Assembly: GCA_002721305.1 (NCBI GenBank)
Contig: PBKA01000018.1
Coordinates: forward strand, 1 to 59,626
Reading direction: 5' to 3'
Length of the DNA: 59,626 nucleotides
Source of the DNA: Acidimicrobiaceae bacterium
GTDB lineage: Bacteria > Actinomycetota > Acidimicrobiia > Acidimicrobiales > Poriferisodalaceae
Numbering within the stretch: position 1 is the first letter of the stretch; each line of letters starts with the position of its first letter. Both the position numbers and the translations under genes were made by a program. The notes beneath the pieces are model-generated. The model ran no database searches. It was not told the origin of the DNA and was given only the letters and a program-made list of their open reading frames with translations. This document shows, piece by piece, positions 37,400 through 46,182 of the stretch.

Positions 37400-38026
37400 A
37401 TGAACGCTTCCCACAACAATGGCGACCTACTCGAGCAGTCTGCGACATTTGGAGCCATGACCGACGCGACTGAATTCGAGTGGAAGATCATTGCTGCCCA
37501 CAACCAGCATTTAGCTGCCGACGTCGCAAGTCGGGTGCTCGATCATCTCAAGCTCCTTGAAGGCGATCACGGTGGATTCGCTGTCGATCGGCTGGAGCAC
37601 TCACTGCAGACAGCCACTCGCGCGTACCGCGCGAATAAGTCCGATGAATACGTGGTGTGTGCTCTTCTCCACGACATCGGCGACACGCTCGGCTCCTACA
37701 ATCATCAAGACATCGCCGCGGCGATTCTTAAGCCCTTCGTATCCGAGGAGCACCTTTGGATGGTCGAGAAGCATGCGATCTTTCAGGGCTACAACTTTTT
37801 CCATTATCTGGGGTTGGATCGCAACATGAGAGATCAGTTCCATGATCATCCCGCGTACGACCTGACGGTCGAATTTTGCCAAGAGTTCGATCAAACCGCC
37901 TTCGACCCCGATTATGACTCGATGCCGTTATCTGAGTTCGTGCCAGCTGTGGAGTCGTTGTTCGCTCAACCCACGAATTCGATTTATCTCGATGACGACG
38001 GTCGAATGCCTGGTGGCGAAGATTAG
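37400..38026 (+). CDS. HD-domain protein, PhnZ/MIOX-like
   Basis: A 208-residue HD-superfamily protein. H67 (RLEHSLQTATRA), H91-D92 (LLHDIGD), H102 and H125 (EKHAIFQ) fit the metal-ligand set of the mixed-valent di-iron oxygenases PhnZ and MIOX more than a nucleotidase; a phosphonate-operon HD protein or a phosphohydrolase is also possible. H67 to H91 are 24 residues apart, as in PhnZ. ATG 37400 follows GAGGA; the frame is open from 37370. No phosphonate genes are seen nearby. Its last 4 bases overlap the convergent gene's stop. Confidence 0.75.
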   Translation: MNASHNNGDLLEQSATFGAMTDATEFEWKIIAAHNQHLAADVASRVLDHLKLLEGDHGGFAVDRLEHSLQTATRAYRANKSDEYVVCALLHDIGDTLGSYNHQDIAAAILKPFVSEEHLWMVEKHAIFQGYNFFHYLGLDRNMRDQFHDHPAYDLTVEFCQEFDQTAFDPDYDSMPLSEFVPAVESLFAQPTNSIYLDDDGRMPGGED

Positions 38027-38886
38027 GACAGTGGCTCGTTCGCTTTCCGGTCTCGCCGGTACCCCCAGACCTTCAAGGCCGCTATAGCCGTCACGGCCGC
38101 CGCTGCGGTAGCCCCAATGACCACCCATCGTCGCGGGCGCCCACAATCGCAAGGTTCTTCGCCAGCAGTTGACTCTGCTGCTTGAGGGGCGATTGGCTTG
38201 GGAGGCGAAGTTGAGGTCGGGGTCGGGTTTGAGGTTGGGGTGGGTGTGGCGTCGATTTCAGCGTCGCCTGTCCCACTGCGAGGTTCGAAACTCGCAGAAG
38301 TTATCTCGGTCTCAAACCACGCAAGCAACGGAGTGGTAGATCGTCCAACAACAAGTGGTCGTGTGTAGCGATGCACTGTGGTTCCAAACCGTTCCAAGGT
38401 GCCAATCGACACCACATATCGGCCTGGTCGGGCGCTAGAAATGAGAAAGTCATATTCTCCTTCTTGGGCAACTTCCAGGTGGTCACCTAGCCGCAGGTAA
38501 CGAGTGTTGGTAAACGGTTCGTGAAACATCTCGCGAAATTGCGCCGTAAGAAAAATCGAGCTTCCATCTGGTCTGGTTACTTCGACTCTTGGAAGTGAGT
38601 CCATCTCGAATGTCGTTTCCGGTGGAACGGCAGGAATGAGCAACGAAAGATTGAGCGTATCTCCCTCTTTCAGTCGAGCCTGAAATCCTTGAGTCGCAGC
38701 TAGTTCCGTAAGCCCGCCATATATAGCAAACGAGATAGTTCCATCGGGAAGAAGGGGACCAGCCTCGGGGGATCCGTGAGCTGGGGTAAGAAACACTGGG
38801 TCGTGGGCTTCCAATGGCACCACGTATCCGAGTAGGACTGCACCTATCAAACTTATTCCCACCAACAGGCGCGTTGGTCGTCGCAT
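38023..38886 (-). CDS. Secreted, C-terminally membrane-anchored protein of unknown function
   Basis: A 287-residue protein with a signal-like start (LLVGISLIGAVLLGYVV), an extracellular beta-rich part, a Pro/Thr/Ser-rich hinge (TPTPTSNPTPTSTSPP) and a C-terminal membrane helix (VVIGATAAAAVTAIAALKVW) followed by an Arg/Lys tail. It should face outward with a short cytoplasmic end. No family recognised. It overlaps the HD gene's end by 4 bases on the other strand. Confidence 0.65.
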   Translation of the reverse strand: MRRPTRLLVGISLIGAVLLGYVVPLEAHDPVFLTPAHGSPEAGPLLPDGTISFAIYGGLTELAATQGFQARLKEGDTLNLSLLIPAVPPETTFEMDSLPRVEVTRPDGSSIFLTAQFREMFHEPFTNTRYLRLGDHLEVAQEGEYDFLISSARPGRYVVSIGTLERFGTTVHRYTRPLVVGRSTTPLLAWFETEITSASFEPRSGTGDAEIDATPTPTSNPTPTSTSPPKPIAPQAAESTAGEEPCDCGRPRRWVVIGATAAAAVTAIAALKVWGYRRDRKANEPLS

Positions 38887-38944
38887 CAGTTCCCCTCAAC
38901 ACAAACGCGATTGTGACCAGACCGTTGAACTTTGTCGCGCACAG

Positions 38945-39451
38945 CTACAAGACCGCTCGACCATTCATTTGACCCAAAGGTTCAGCGAGCAACTCAAGTC
39001 GCTCACCGTCTGGCCCGTTGAAATAAACCGAATTTGAATGCTCGAACACGATTTCGACACCTTCTTCCTCCAATTTGGACCGCAAATACGCTTGGCGTTC
39101 CGGGGTGACTGAAATGGCCAAATGGTGAAGAGATCCAAGTACTTCCCGGTATGGAGCGAGGTCCAACCCGGGGAAATCGAAGAATGCGAGAGCGTTTCCG
39201 TTGCCGATGTCAAAGAAAAAATGAGTTGAACCCTGGTAGTCGCGATTTTCGAAGAGTTCTGTCATGGGGAATTCAAGGATGCCTTGGTAGAACCCAATAG
39301 TGCGCTCCACGTCAGAACACAAAAGCGCTAGGTGATGGACTCCTTGCCCGGAGGAAAGAGGTCGGTCAGCCGACGGGCCCAAGTGCTCTGCGCGCAGACG
39401 TTCCCATTCCTTCGTCCGGTCTATGTCTTCTCCATGTTTTTCCTCAGTCAC
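38945..39451 (-). CDS. VOC-superfamily (glyoxalase-like) protein
   Basis: A protein of about 168 residues starting at GTG 39451 (VTEEKHGEDIDR); an upstream in-frame ATG at 39502 is possible. VOC features: GVHHLALLCSDVERTIGFYQ and GSLHHLAISVTPERQAYLR give the two metal-binding strands; ERLELLAEPLG closes the second half. Metal-dependent dioxygenase, lyase or fosfomycin-type activities share this fold; the role is not known. Divergent from the RidA gene (103 bases between starts). Confidence 0.85.
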   Translation of the reverse strand: MTEEKHGEDIDRTKEWERLRAEHLGPSADRPLSSGQGVHHLALLCSDVERTIGFYQGILEFPMTELFENRDYQGSTHFFFDIGNGNALAFFDFPGLDLAPYREVLGSLHHLAISVTPERQAYLRSKLEEEGVEIVFEHSNSVYFNGPDGERLELLAEPLGQMNGRAVL

Positions 39452-39554
39452 AAGACAACTCTCTATTCGATCTCGCCACAAAGGCGGTGATTTTGGGGTC
39501 ACAAGATTTCATAACCTAATCAGCCTTAAGTTACCGGGGCCTAAGGTGTGCGAC

Positions 39555-39950
39555 ATGACGATCATTCATTCATCCACTTCCGCGTCAGCGGCACTCGAAA
39601 ATTTCAACATAAAGAACTCCACTGCTATCCAAGTCGGTGACTTGTATTTCTTCAGCGGTATGACGGCGATCAATCTCGAAACATTTGAGGTAACCGGCGG
39701 CGATCTCGCCACTCAGGCCAGAGTCGCTTTAGAAAACTTCGGCTCAATGCTCGACGACATGGGTCTCTCCCTGGATCATGTGATCAAGGTCAATGCGCAG
39801 CTGACCGATGTATCGGAGTTCGCCATTTGGAATGAAGTGTTTCTTGACGTGTTCGAGGCGCCGTACCCATGCAGAACAACCGTCGGCGCCCCCTTGGTGG
39901 TGGGTGATATTGAAGTCGAAATTATCGCCGCGTCAAGCCCTAGGAGATGA
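39555..39950 (+). CDS. RidA/YjgF family protein
   Basis: A 131-residue member of the RidA group, which hydrolyses reactive enamine/imine intermediates. GGDLATQARVALENFGSML and VIKVNAQLTDVSEFAIWNEVF are typical, and the end APYPCRTTVGAPLVVGD carries the R-x-T-V arginine expected to bind the carboxylate. ATG 39555 is used; a GTG at 39546 is possible. Several RidA homologues take part in catabolic pathways, consistent with the surroundings. Confidence 0.9.
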   Translation: MTIIHSSTSASAALENFNIKNSTAIQVGDLYFFSGMTAINLETFEVTGGDLATQARVALENFGSMLDDMGLSLDHVIKVNAQLTDVSEFAIWNEVFLDVFEAPYPCRTTVGAPLVVGDIEVEIIAASSPRR

Positions 39951-40079
39951 CTCCGACCGGTCCCTGCAGGAACTTCTCGTCTTGGGATGCCAAGCGGTGT
40001 TGAAAAAGTTGACGAATTCAGTTAAAGGTGATGGGCTTCGAACGCACATCCCAACCACTATCCACTAAGGAAGCCAAAG

Positions 40080-40373
40080 ATGTCTCAAACTATTCATGTT
40101 GTATTCCCCTGTCAGGAAGGCAAGGGACCCGAATTGATCGAAATCCTCCGCGAGGCTCTTGCCGATACCCGTGCCTTTGAAGGCTGCGAATCGATCGAGG
40201 TTTACAGCGACGATAAGGATCCTGACACCGTCGTTCTCTGGGAGAAATTCGCGCTCAAGGAAAACCATCAGGCATACCTGCAATGGAGGATGGACACCGG
40301 ACTTCCGGAACTGCTGGGACCAGTGTTAGCTGGCAACCTCCAGGTCACCTATCTAGACAGTCACGACGCCTAA
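40080..40373 (+). CDS. Antibiotic biosynthesis monooxygenase (ABM) family protein
   Basis: A 97-residue ferredoxin-like barrel: IHVVFPCQEGKGPELIEIL at the start, GCESIEVYSDDKDPDTVVLW and ALKENHQAYLQWRMD in the middle. The family includes cofactor-free monooxygenases and many small detoxification or quorum proteins; no function is proven here. The ATG has AAGGAA upstream. It follows the RidA gene by 129 bases. Confidence 0.85.
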   Translation: MSQTIHVVFPCQEGKGPELIEILREALADTRAFEGCESIEVYSDDKDPDTVVLWEKFALKENHQAYLQWRMDTGLPELLGPVLAGNLQVTYLDSHDA

Positions 40374-40384
40374 CAGGGTTTCCG

Positions 40385-40557
40385 GTTATTTAAGAAATAA
40401 CGCCCGACCACCTGGATGGGCGCTCGGTGACTAGATCTCAGAGGGCGTTCGACCATCCTTATTTGTGGTGAGCCCTGAGCTTCATGAGGCTCATCGCCCT
40501 TTTACAAGCCAACTAGGCAACATTGTTAGCTTTTCAAGCCCAGCCGAGCACCCGGCT
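40385..40557 (+). other. Intergenic region with several stem-loops
   Basis: The 208-base gap after the ABM gene contains: a palindrome GTTATTT-AAG-AAATAAC (40385-40401); CGCCC/GGGCG (40401-40405, 40418-40422); TGAGCC/GGCTCA (40469-40474, 40488-40493) enclosed by AGGGCG/CGCCCT (40442-40447, 40495-40500) and followed by TTTT (40500-40503); and AGCCG/CGGCT (40542-40546, 40553-40557). The third set could be a terminator for the ABM gene. The rest may be leader structure for the flavin gene at 40582. Folding not computed. Confidence 0.35.
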
Positions 40558-40581
40558 TCGCGACGTGGTTAGGATCAACTC

Positions 40582-41439
40582 ATGACTGATTTCGGCGTAA
40601 ACATGTTCCCCACCGACAAAGCGATCAACCCCATGACTCTCGCTAAAGAAGCTGAGGACAGAGGGTTTGAGTCAATTTGGTTTCCGGAGCACAGCCATAT
40701 CCCAACCAGCCGCGAAACCCCATGGGGCTTGAACCCCAAAGCACCACCTCTCCCCGAGGAGTACTGGCGAACACATGATCAATTCGTGGCGCTAGGAATG
40801 GCAGGTGCTGTAACCAGCACAATCAAACTCGGCACCGGGATCACCTTGGTACCGCAAAGAGACCCTATTTGGTTAGCGAAAAGTGTTGCGACGGTTGACG
40901 CACTAACCAACGGACGATTTCTTTTCGGGATCGGCTACGGCTGGAACAAAGAAGAACTTCATCATCACGGTGTGAAATTCACCGAACGTCGGGCTGTCAT
41001 GCGTGAACGGATCCTCGCTATGAAAGAGCTTTGGGCCAACGATGAAGCAGAGTTCCATGGTGAACACGTCGACTTCAGCTCCAGTTGGCAGTGGCCTAAG
41101 CCCACTCAAAAACCCCATCCACCGATCATCCTGGGTGGCGCTGCTGGACCAAAAACAATGAACGACATCATTGAATACTGCGATGGTTTCATGCCTATCA
41201 GCGGCCGCTACGACTTCGCTGAACAGATCACAACGCTCAAACAGATGGCATCCGAAGCTGGGCGCGATCCCGACTCGTTCGACTTCGGACAATTCGGAAC
41301 ACCACCCAAAGCAGAAATCGTTGATGGTCTCATCGAAGCCGGATGTAACCGCATCGTGTTCACGCTTCCGCCAGCCGACGCGGACACGGTAATCCCCAAG
41401 CTTGATCAGATCTCCGAGTTCAAAGATCAGTACAACTAA
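40582..41439 (+). CDS. F420-dependent LLM-class oxidoreductase
   Basis: A 285-residue luciferase-like protein of the group often named F420-dependent (TIGR03619). IWFPEHSHIPTSRETPWG, LGTGITLVPQRDPIWLAKSV and GRFLFGIGYGWNKEELHHHG are the family pattern. F420 use is inferred from subgroup resemblance. It converges with the IPNS-like gene. Substrate not known. Confidence 0.88.
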   Translation: MTDFGVNMFPTDKAINPMTLAKEAEDRGFESIWFPEHSHIPTSRETPWGLNPKAPPLPEEYWRTHDQFVALGMAGAVTSTIKLGTGITLVPQRDPIWLAKSVATVDALTNGRFLFGIGYGWNKEELHHHGVKFTERRAVMRERILAMKELWANDEAEFHGEHVDFSSSWQWPKPTQKPHPPIILGGAAGPKTMNDIIEYCDGFMPISGRYDFAEQITTLKQMASEAGRDPDSFDFGQFGTPPKAEIVDGLIEAGCNRIVFTLPPADADTVIPKLDQISEFKDQYN

Positions 41440-41473
41440 ATCAGTTTTGCCTCAAGCTGAGCATCACTATCCC

Positions 41474-42409
41474 TCAGTTCGCCGTGGGGATATATCCCTC
41501 GCGCATGAAGTTCTGGAGGTACTCACCATATCTGTATGGCTCCACCACGATCGGTCGTAGATCATTGATACAACCAGGGAGTGGTTCGATCATGGTGTCA
41601 GCTCGAGGGTCGAAGAAGAACGGAATCGCGTAGCGATTACCTGCACCGATATTCAAAGCTCGATGTTTCGTTGAACGAAACCGGTTGTTGCTCCAAGCTC
41701 TTAGCGTGTCCCCAGCATTCACTACGAATGATTCAGGCTCTTGTTCTACGGAGAACCATCCATCGTCGGATTTGATCGCGAGACCGCTGACCTCGTTGGT
41801 GGGGAGCAATGTCATGAATCCGGCGTCACTGTGCGGGTCGATTCCCCACTGATCTAGCTCAGCGGCAATGGGTGGATAGTGGCTCATTCGTAGTGTCGCC
41901 AGAGCAGGGTCAAAGAACTCCTTGAAATAGCTGGCTGGCATGTCTGCCGCTACGGCGTACAGGGGTAAAAGCTTGTGACACAGTCGTTCCATAGTGCGGT
42001 AGTAGCTTTCAGCAGCACTCTCGAAGCCAGGCAACAGCGCCTCATCAGGGAACTGGTTCCGTTTCGAACCCGGTCGCCCCATAAAGAATGCAGCGTTGAG
42101 AGCATGGGGCCGGTCGCCTCGTTTCGCCCCACCAAGTCCCACATAACCCATCAAGGCAGAAGTCATCTCGTGGTCGAATTTGGCGATGTCATCTAACTCG
42201 TGGTAGCGGGCGGCCCAGGCGTACATGTCTTGAACCATTTGCCACTTGATTCCATGACCAACTATCGACAAGAACCCTATTTCTTCAAGTGCCGCTCGTA
42301 ACTCTTCAGCAGTTCTTTCCAGCGCCCCAGAGACACCCGATAGATAGGGGCCTACGTCGATCACAGGTAGCCGGGTAGACGCTTGTTTGGAAGACATATT
42401 GCTGCTCAA
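41474..42409 (-). CDS. Isopenicillin N synthase family Fe(II)/2-oxoglutarate oxygenase
   Basis: A 311-residue oxygenase. H193 and D195 (DPHSDAGFMT) with H249 (STKHRALN) form the iron site; the 2-oxoglutarate-binding R-x-S position reads RYAI (R259), with alanine for serine, which may change co-substrate handling. N-terminal LPVIDVGPYLSG and EEIGFLSIVGHGI fit the DIOX_N part. It lies downstream of two CMD-fold genes on the same strand and may form an operon with them. Substrate unknown. Confidence 0.9.
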   Translation of the reverse strand: MSSNMSSKQASTRLPVIDVGPYLSGVSGALERTAEELRAALEEIGFLSIVGHGIKWQMVQDMYAWAARYHELDDIAKFDHEMTSALMGYVGLGGAKRGDRPHALNAAFFMGRPGSKRNQFPDEALLPGFESAAESYYRTMERLCHKLLPLYAVAADMPASYFKEFFDPALATLRMSHYPPIAAELDQWGIDPHSDAGFMTLLPTNEVSGLAIKSDDGWFSVEQEPESFVVNAGDTLRAWSNNRFRSTKHRALNIGAGNRYAIPFFFDPRADTMIEPLPGCINDLRPIVVEPYRYGEYLQNFMREGYIPTAN

Positions 42410-42437
42410 GTCTCGCGCGGTTCAACGAACACAGCGA

Positions 42438-42455
42438 ACCGTTGCATTCAACGGT
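42438..42455 (-). terminator. Possible hairpin between CMD-like and IPNS-like genes
   Basis: ACCGTTG (42438-42444) and CAACGGT (42449-42455) are exactly complementary around a 4-base loop, in the 143-base gap between the stop of the gene at 42553 and the start at 42409. It may be an attenuator or terminator; there is no U-run. Confidence 0.3.
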
Positions 42456-42552
42456 ACGACTGTCGTTTAACTTTCCACCCACAACACTGAGAACAAATGT
42501 TTGAGACCCTTTGGCGACTCCTACGTTGAGACGACAGCCGTCAACCTTGCAC

Positions 42553-43113
42553 TCAAGGTTTCGGTGCTTCGGGCCATCCCGGGACTCCAGCATCTCGCTG
42601 CACACCACAAGAGTTCAAAAGTCCGCTCACTAACCGGTACTGGAGTGCTGCCGCCATGAATTCCAGCACCTCTGAAACCGAGAAGAAGTGAGTAAGTTTC
42701 ATCCACGTGGCATCGGATACACAGTCGTCGTCGTATAGGTCGTCGACCATCTCTAACAATGCGATTTCGTCTTCTGCCCAGTTGTGTTCGCCGACAGATC
42801 TAGTCAACCAATAAATCTCAGGTGGTGTGAGCCCAACATCAAGCCCGAAGAGCGTGTGTTGACCGAATTCGTACACGGACTGACAATTCCATCCCATGCG
42901 CAAGATGACAATTTCGCGAAGTCGCGGAGATACCGATCCCCTGAAAAGAAGTTGGCGTGAGAACCTCCCCACACCAACGGACACCATTTCGTTGTGCGCC
43001 AGAGTTGCGGCGACGTTTGCAGCGTTGACTGCCGAACTCCTCATAGCTTCTTTAGCTTCTTCAAGGGCTTTGGGCAAAGGTTCAACGCGAGGCGTACTGG
43101 GGCGATTGGGCAT
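42553..43113 (-). CDS. Carboxymuconolactone decarboxylase-like (AhpD-fold) protein
   Basis: About 186 residues from ATG 43113 (MPNRPSTPRV). Helical CMD-fold features: VSPRLREIVILRMGWNCQ, VYEFGQHTLFGLDVGLTPPE and FFSVSEVLEFMAAALQYR. The usual CxxC disulfide of AhpD is not present: NCQSV has one cysteine only, so thiol peroxidase-type activity is unlikely. The TTG at 43131 is a less likely start. The start codon sits in a strong hairpin (43092-43145). Neighbours: another CMD-like gene upstream and an IPNS-like oxygenase downstream. Confidence 0.82.
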   Translation of the reverse strand: MPNRPSTPRVEPLPKALEEAKEAMRSSAVNAANVAATLAHNEMVSVGVGRFSRQLLFRGSVSPRLREIVILRMGWNCQSVYEFGQHTLFGLDVGLTPPEIYWLTRSVGEHNWAEDEIALLEMVDDLYDDDCVSDATWMKLTHFFSVSEVLEFMAAALQYRLVSGLLNSCGVQRDAGVPGWPEAPKP

Positions 43114-43145
43114 ACGTCCTAGTATGCCCAATCGCCCCAGTGCGC
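43092..43145 (-). promoter_or_regulatory. Strong hairpin holding the ribosome site and start codon of the CMD-like gene
   Basis: The 24-base arms (43092-43115 and 43122-43145) are complementary at 23 positions; the inner 20 pairs, next to the loop, are unbroken. The six-base loop in mRNA is UAGGAC, so AGGA, a Shine-Dalgarno sequence, is exposed, while AUG (43113-43111) is inside the stem. This geometry is ideal for translational control (by temperature, ligand or protein) or for a DNA operator. Nothing in the sequence tells which. Confidence 0.6.
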
Positions 43146-43234
43146 ACTCGCCATCGATCTACCTATCCACCTGAACAAGTCACAACGAACCTGCACTGAG
43201 CCATGCGTTCGAGATGCACTCCGACGTCACTTCG

Positions 43235-43591
43235 TCAGTCAGACAATCCGTCTCGGACTTTGCGGGCCGCGGTGTTGGCGACGACGCTCAGTGGGAATCC
43301 TGCGTACTGACTAACAAAGATCGGTATCTCGGTTAGGTCGCTTTCGTTTAGATCGCCCTTTGCAATTCCAGCGCTGAACTGCAGCTTCAAAATAGCGTCG
43401 TTGCCCTGGGCGGCGACGATACCCAAAATCAGCAAGCGACGATCGCGGGTGCTCAGACCCTCCCGTGACCAGTAGTCAGAAAAAAGATTTTCCATGGCCA
43501 TGCGTTCAAACTCTTCAGGTTCTTCAGAAGCCTTCCGCGGATAGACCTCTTCGAATTTTTCTGCTCCAGCTTTGTACCTCTCTGATTGCAT
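43235..43591 (-). CDS. Small carboxymuconolactone decarboxylase-like protein
   Basis: A 118-residue protein with CMD-fold pattern: YWSREGLSTRDRRLLILGIVAAQGNDAILKLQFSAGIA-type region in pieces (LSTRDRRLLILGIVAAQGND, AGIAKGDLNESDLTEI), as in gamma-carboxymuconolactone decarboxylases. It lacks cysteines. It lies 121 bases upstream of the second CMD-like gene on the same strand. True decarboxylase activity is not shown. Confidence 0.82.
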   Translation of the reverse strand: MQSERYKAGAEKFEEVYPRKASEEPEEFERMAMENLFSDYWSREGLSTRDRRLLILGIVAAQGNDAILKLQFSAGIAKGDLNESDLTEIPIFVSQYAGFPLSVVANTAARKVRDGLSD

Positions 43592-43769
43592 CCCGACGTT
43601 TCCCCCTTAGATATTTAGCTTCTTGTTATCATCAGTCTGACATTCCGATGTGTCGCGTGGCCTTCGTTCTCCGAAACTCGATCGAGCAGCGAGAGCCAAT
43701 GGAATAGTTCGCGTACCAGCCTTCGGTGTTGCTGGCTAAGGTCGAGGTACACCGGGTGGGGGGCACCGT

Positions 43770-45242
43770 ATGAACAACACTGACGTGAAGCAAGAAGAAA
43801 GTACCGCGGCTGAGATCCGCGGGAATCTGACTCACCCCATTATCGACTCTGACGCTCATTGGCTTGAGTTCGGCCCCCTGGTTCAAGAACGGATGCACCA
43901 AATCGGAGGGGAGAAAGCATTAGCCGGATTCACCGGTACTCAAGAGATCGTCCCAATCCAAGAAATGGGGCCCGACGGCAGAGCACATATGGGGTATGGG
44001 CACCCGGGATTTTGGATGTTGCCAACAAAAAACACGCGCGACCGTGCGACCGCCATGATGCCTGCTCTGTTGGCGGAGCGAATGGGAGAGCTAGGTCTCG
44101 ACTTTTGCGTCATGTACCCAACCGGCGGATTCGCGACCGCCATGCAAAACGATGACGAAGTGCGGAGGGCGGCATGTCGAGCATTCAACATTTTCAGCGC
44201 AGAATACTTTGCTGATTACAGCGACCAAATGACTCCGGCGGCAGTAATACCTATGCACACTCCTGACGAGGCCATCGAAGAAATCGCCTATGTCCGAGAA
44301 TCACTGGAGCTGAAGGCCTGTCTATTCAGTGGAATGGTTCCTCGCTCAGTCCCCGCTGCAACGGAAGGGGACCCGAAAGCCCATCGGCTCGGATCGGTCA
44401 CCTACGACGTGTTCGGCATAGATAGCCCATACGACTACGACCCCGTTTGGGCAGCATGTTTGGAGTACGGCGTTTCACCGACGTTCCATTCCGGAGGGCG
44501 AGGCTACGCACTGCGTCGTTCACCGACCAATTTCACCTACAACCACATCGGTCATTTCGCGTCGACCGGCGAGGCCATCTGTAAAGCCATGTTCCTCGGT
44601 GGCGTTACTCGCCGGTTCCCGCAATTACGGATGGGATTCCTTGAGGGCGGCACGGCCTGGGCCTGTCAGCTTTACGCCGACCTGATTGAACACTGGGAGA
44701 AGCGTAATAGGACTGCTCTCGAGTACAACGACCCCGCCAATCTTGATCACGGTTTGATGATCGATTTAGCCTCCGAATTCGGTCCCGACGGAATGGCAGA
44801 GTTGATGGTCGACCGGGATCACGCGTTGTTTGCCGCCCTCAACACAGCAGCGTCAACCAACGACGGCGGCCAACTGGAACTCGATGACTACGCTCCATGC
44901 GAGATCAAAACGGAAGAAGACATCGCAGATCTCTTCGTACCCAATTTCTACTTTGGGTGCGAAGCTGATGACCGATTAAACGCGACAGCGTTCAACACTG
45001 GGGTCAATCCAATGGGGGCACGAATTAATGCTTTGTTCTCGTCCGACATCGGGCATTTCGATGTCATTCACATGAACCGGGTACTCCCCCACGCGTGGGA
45101 GTTGGTCGAGGATGGGGTTATGGACCTCGATGACTTCCGCGAGTTCACGTTCGCTAACCCGGCGCGGTTCTGGACAGCGAACGACCCGAATTTCTTTGCG
45201 GGAACAACCGTCGAAGCTGAAGTAGCTCAGTTGTTGCAATAA
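43770..45242 (+). CDS. Amidohydrolase 2 (ACMSD-like) family metalloenzyme
   Basis: A 490-residue TIM-barrel metal hydrolase/decarboxylase. IIDSDAHWLEFG gives the N-terminal metal motif (D-x-H type), with HSGGRGY, FTYNHIGHF and SSDIGHFDV supplying other metal or catalytic histidines/aspartates. The family includes amino-carboxymuconate-semialdehyde decarboxylase and other C-C or C-N cleaving enzymes, so a role in aromatic or carbonyl breakdown is plausible. The ATG at 43770 follows a G-rich GGGTGGGGGG. Convergent with the flavin gene at 45253. Confidence 0.87.
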   Translation: MNNTDVKQEESTAAEIRGNLTHPIIDSDAHWLEFGPLVQERMHQIGGEKALAGFTGTQEIVPIQEMGPDGRAHMGYGHPGFWMLPTKNTRDRATAMMPALLAERMGELGLDFCVMYPTGGFATAMQNDDEVRRAACRAFNIFSAEYFADYSDQMTPAAVIPMHTPDEAIEEIAYVRESLELKACLFSGMVPRSVPAATEGDPKAHRLGSVTYDVFGIDSPYDYDPVWAACLEYGVSPTFHSGGRGYALRRSPTNFTYNHIGHFASTGEAICKAMFLGGVTRRFPQLRMGFLEGGTAWACQLYADLIEHWEKRNRTALEYNDPANLDHGLMIDLASEFGPDGMAELMVDRDHALFAALNTAASTNDGGQLELDDYAPCEIKTEEDIADLFVPNFYFGCEADDRLNATAFNTGVNPMGARINALFSSDIGHFDVIHMNRVLPHAWELVEDGVMDLDDFREFTFANPARFWTANDPNFFAGTTVEAEVAQLLQ

Positions 45243-45252
45243 CGGTCGACGC

Positions 45253-46140
45253 CTAGCGCACCAGTTGCATGAAGCGTTCGAGACCGTCGATGTGATCTCC
45301 GGGAGATTCAAGTCCCGACGGTGGGGTTCCTGCCCACTCAGATGTCACACTCATGGTGTTGATGCAAAGGTGTGAGATAGATGCGTCTTGAGCCTGCTGA
45401 GTCAAGGTCTCCCACTTTGCGGGACCGAGACCGTACGGCATGTTGAACTCAATTGGGTAAGCACCTGGATCTCGGTTCGCCGCCGCCACAATTTCTCGGA
45501 GCTTTTCGGCCATTTCTACGGTGCGGCTCCCCGCGCTCGCAAAGGTGAAACCGTCACCTAGACGCGCAGCGCGGCGCATCGCGACTTCTGATGAACCGCC
45601 CAGCCAAATGGGGATCGATCGTCCGGGCCGCGGAGCGATCCCCGCGCGGTCTATCCGATGGAAATCGGCGTCTATGTCTACAACGTCTTTGGACCATAAC
45701 TCGCGCATGACTTCGATTTGTTCGTCCAGCAGTCGGCCCCTCTGAGCCCAGTCCACCGCTAATGACTCATACTCAACATAATTCCAGCCTGTGCCAACAC
45801 CGAGGCGAAGCCGTCCCCCGGACAACACGTCCACTTCGGCAGCCTGCTTTGCGGCGAGCACGGTTTGACGCTGCGGCATGATGATCACAGCGGTTTCGAA
45901 CTCGATCGAAGTTGTAACTGCTGCCAGGTACCCGAACAGGACAAATGGCTCGTGGAACGCGTCATCTTGGGTGTAGGGACCTGTAAGAGCTGGTTCTCGA
46001 TCCGCGTGTTCTGCGCCTACAACATGGTCATATATGACGATGTAGTCGTAGCCGAGGCCCTCGGCGGCTTGAGCCCAATCGCGAATCTGTGTCGGGTCAT
46101 CGCCAATCTCACATGTGGGAAAAACGGCTCCCAGTTCCAT
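45253..46140 (-). CDS. F420-dependent LLM-class oxidoreductase
   Basis: A 295-residue luciferase-like protein of the same group as 40582-41439 but divergent. VIYDHVVGAEHADREPALTG, VIIMPQRQTVLAAKQAAEVD and LRLGVGTGWNYVEYE mark the barrel and cofactor region. It lies 42 bases after the D-aminoacylase-like gene on the same strand and closes the operon with the HAAT transporter. Substrate unknown. Confidence 0.87.
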   Translation of the reverse strand: MELGAVFPTCEIGDDPTQIRDWAQAAEGLGYDYIVIYDHVVGAEHADREPALTGPYTQDDAFHEPFVLFGYLAAVTTSIEFETAVIIMPQRQTVLAAKQAAEVDVLSGGRLRLGVGTGWNYVEYESLAVDWAQRGRLLDEQIEVMRELWSKDVVDIDADFHRIDRAGIAPRPGRSIPIWLGGSSEVAMRRAARLGDGFTFASAGSRTVEMAEKLREIVAAANRDPGAYPIEFNMPYGLGPAKWETLTQQAQDASISHLCINTMSVTSEWAGTPPSGLESPGDHIDGLERFMQLVR

Positions 46141-46182
46141 TCGCTGTCTCCTATGTCACATTTCAAATGACTGCGATGCTTT

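Noticed and set aside
42553-43113. AhpD-type peroxidase
   Set aside because: The needed CxxC pair is missing; only a single cysteine is present in the NCQSV segment.
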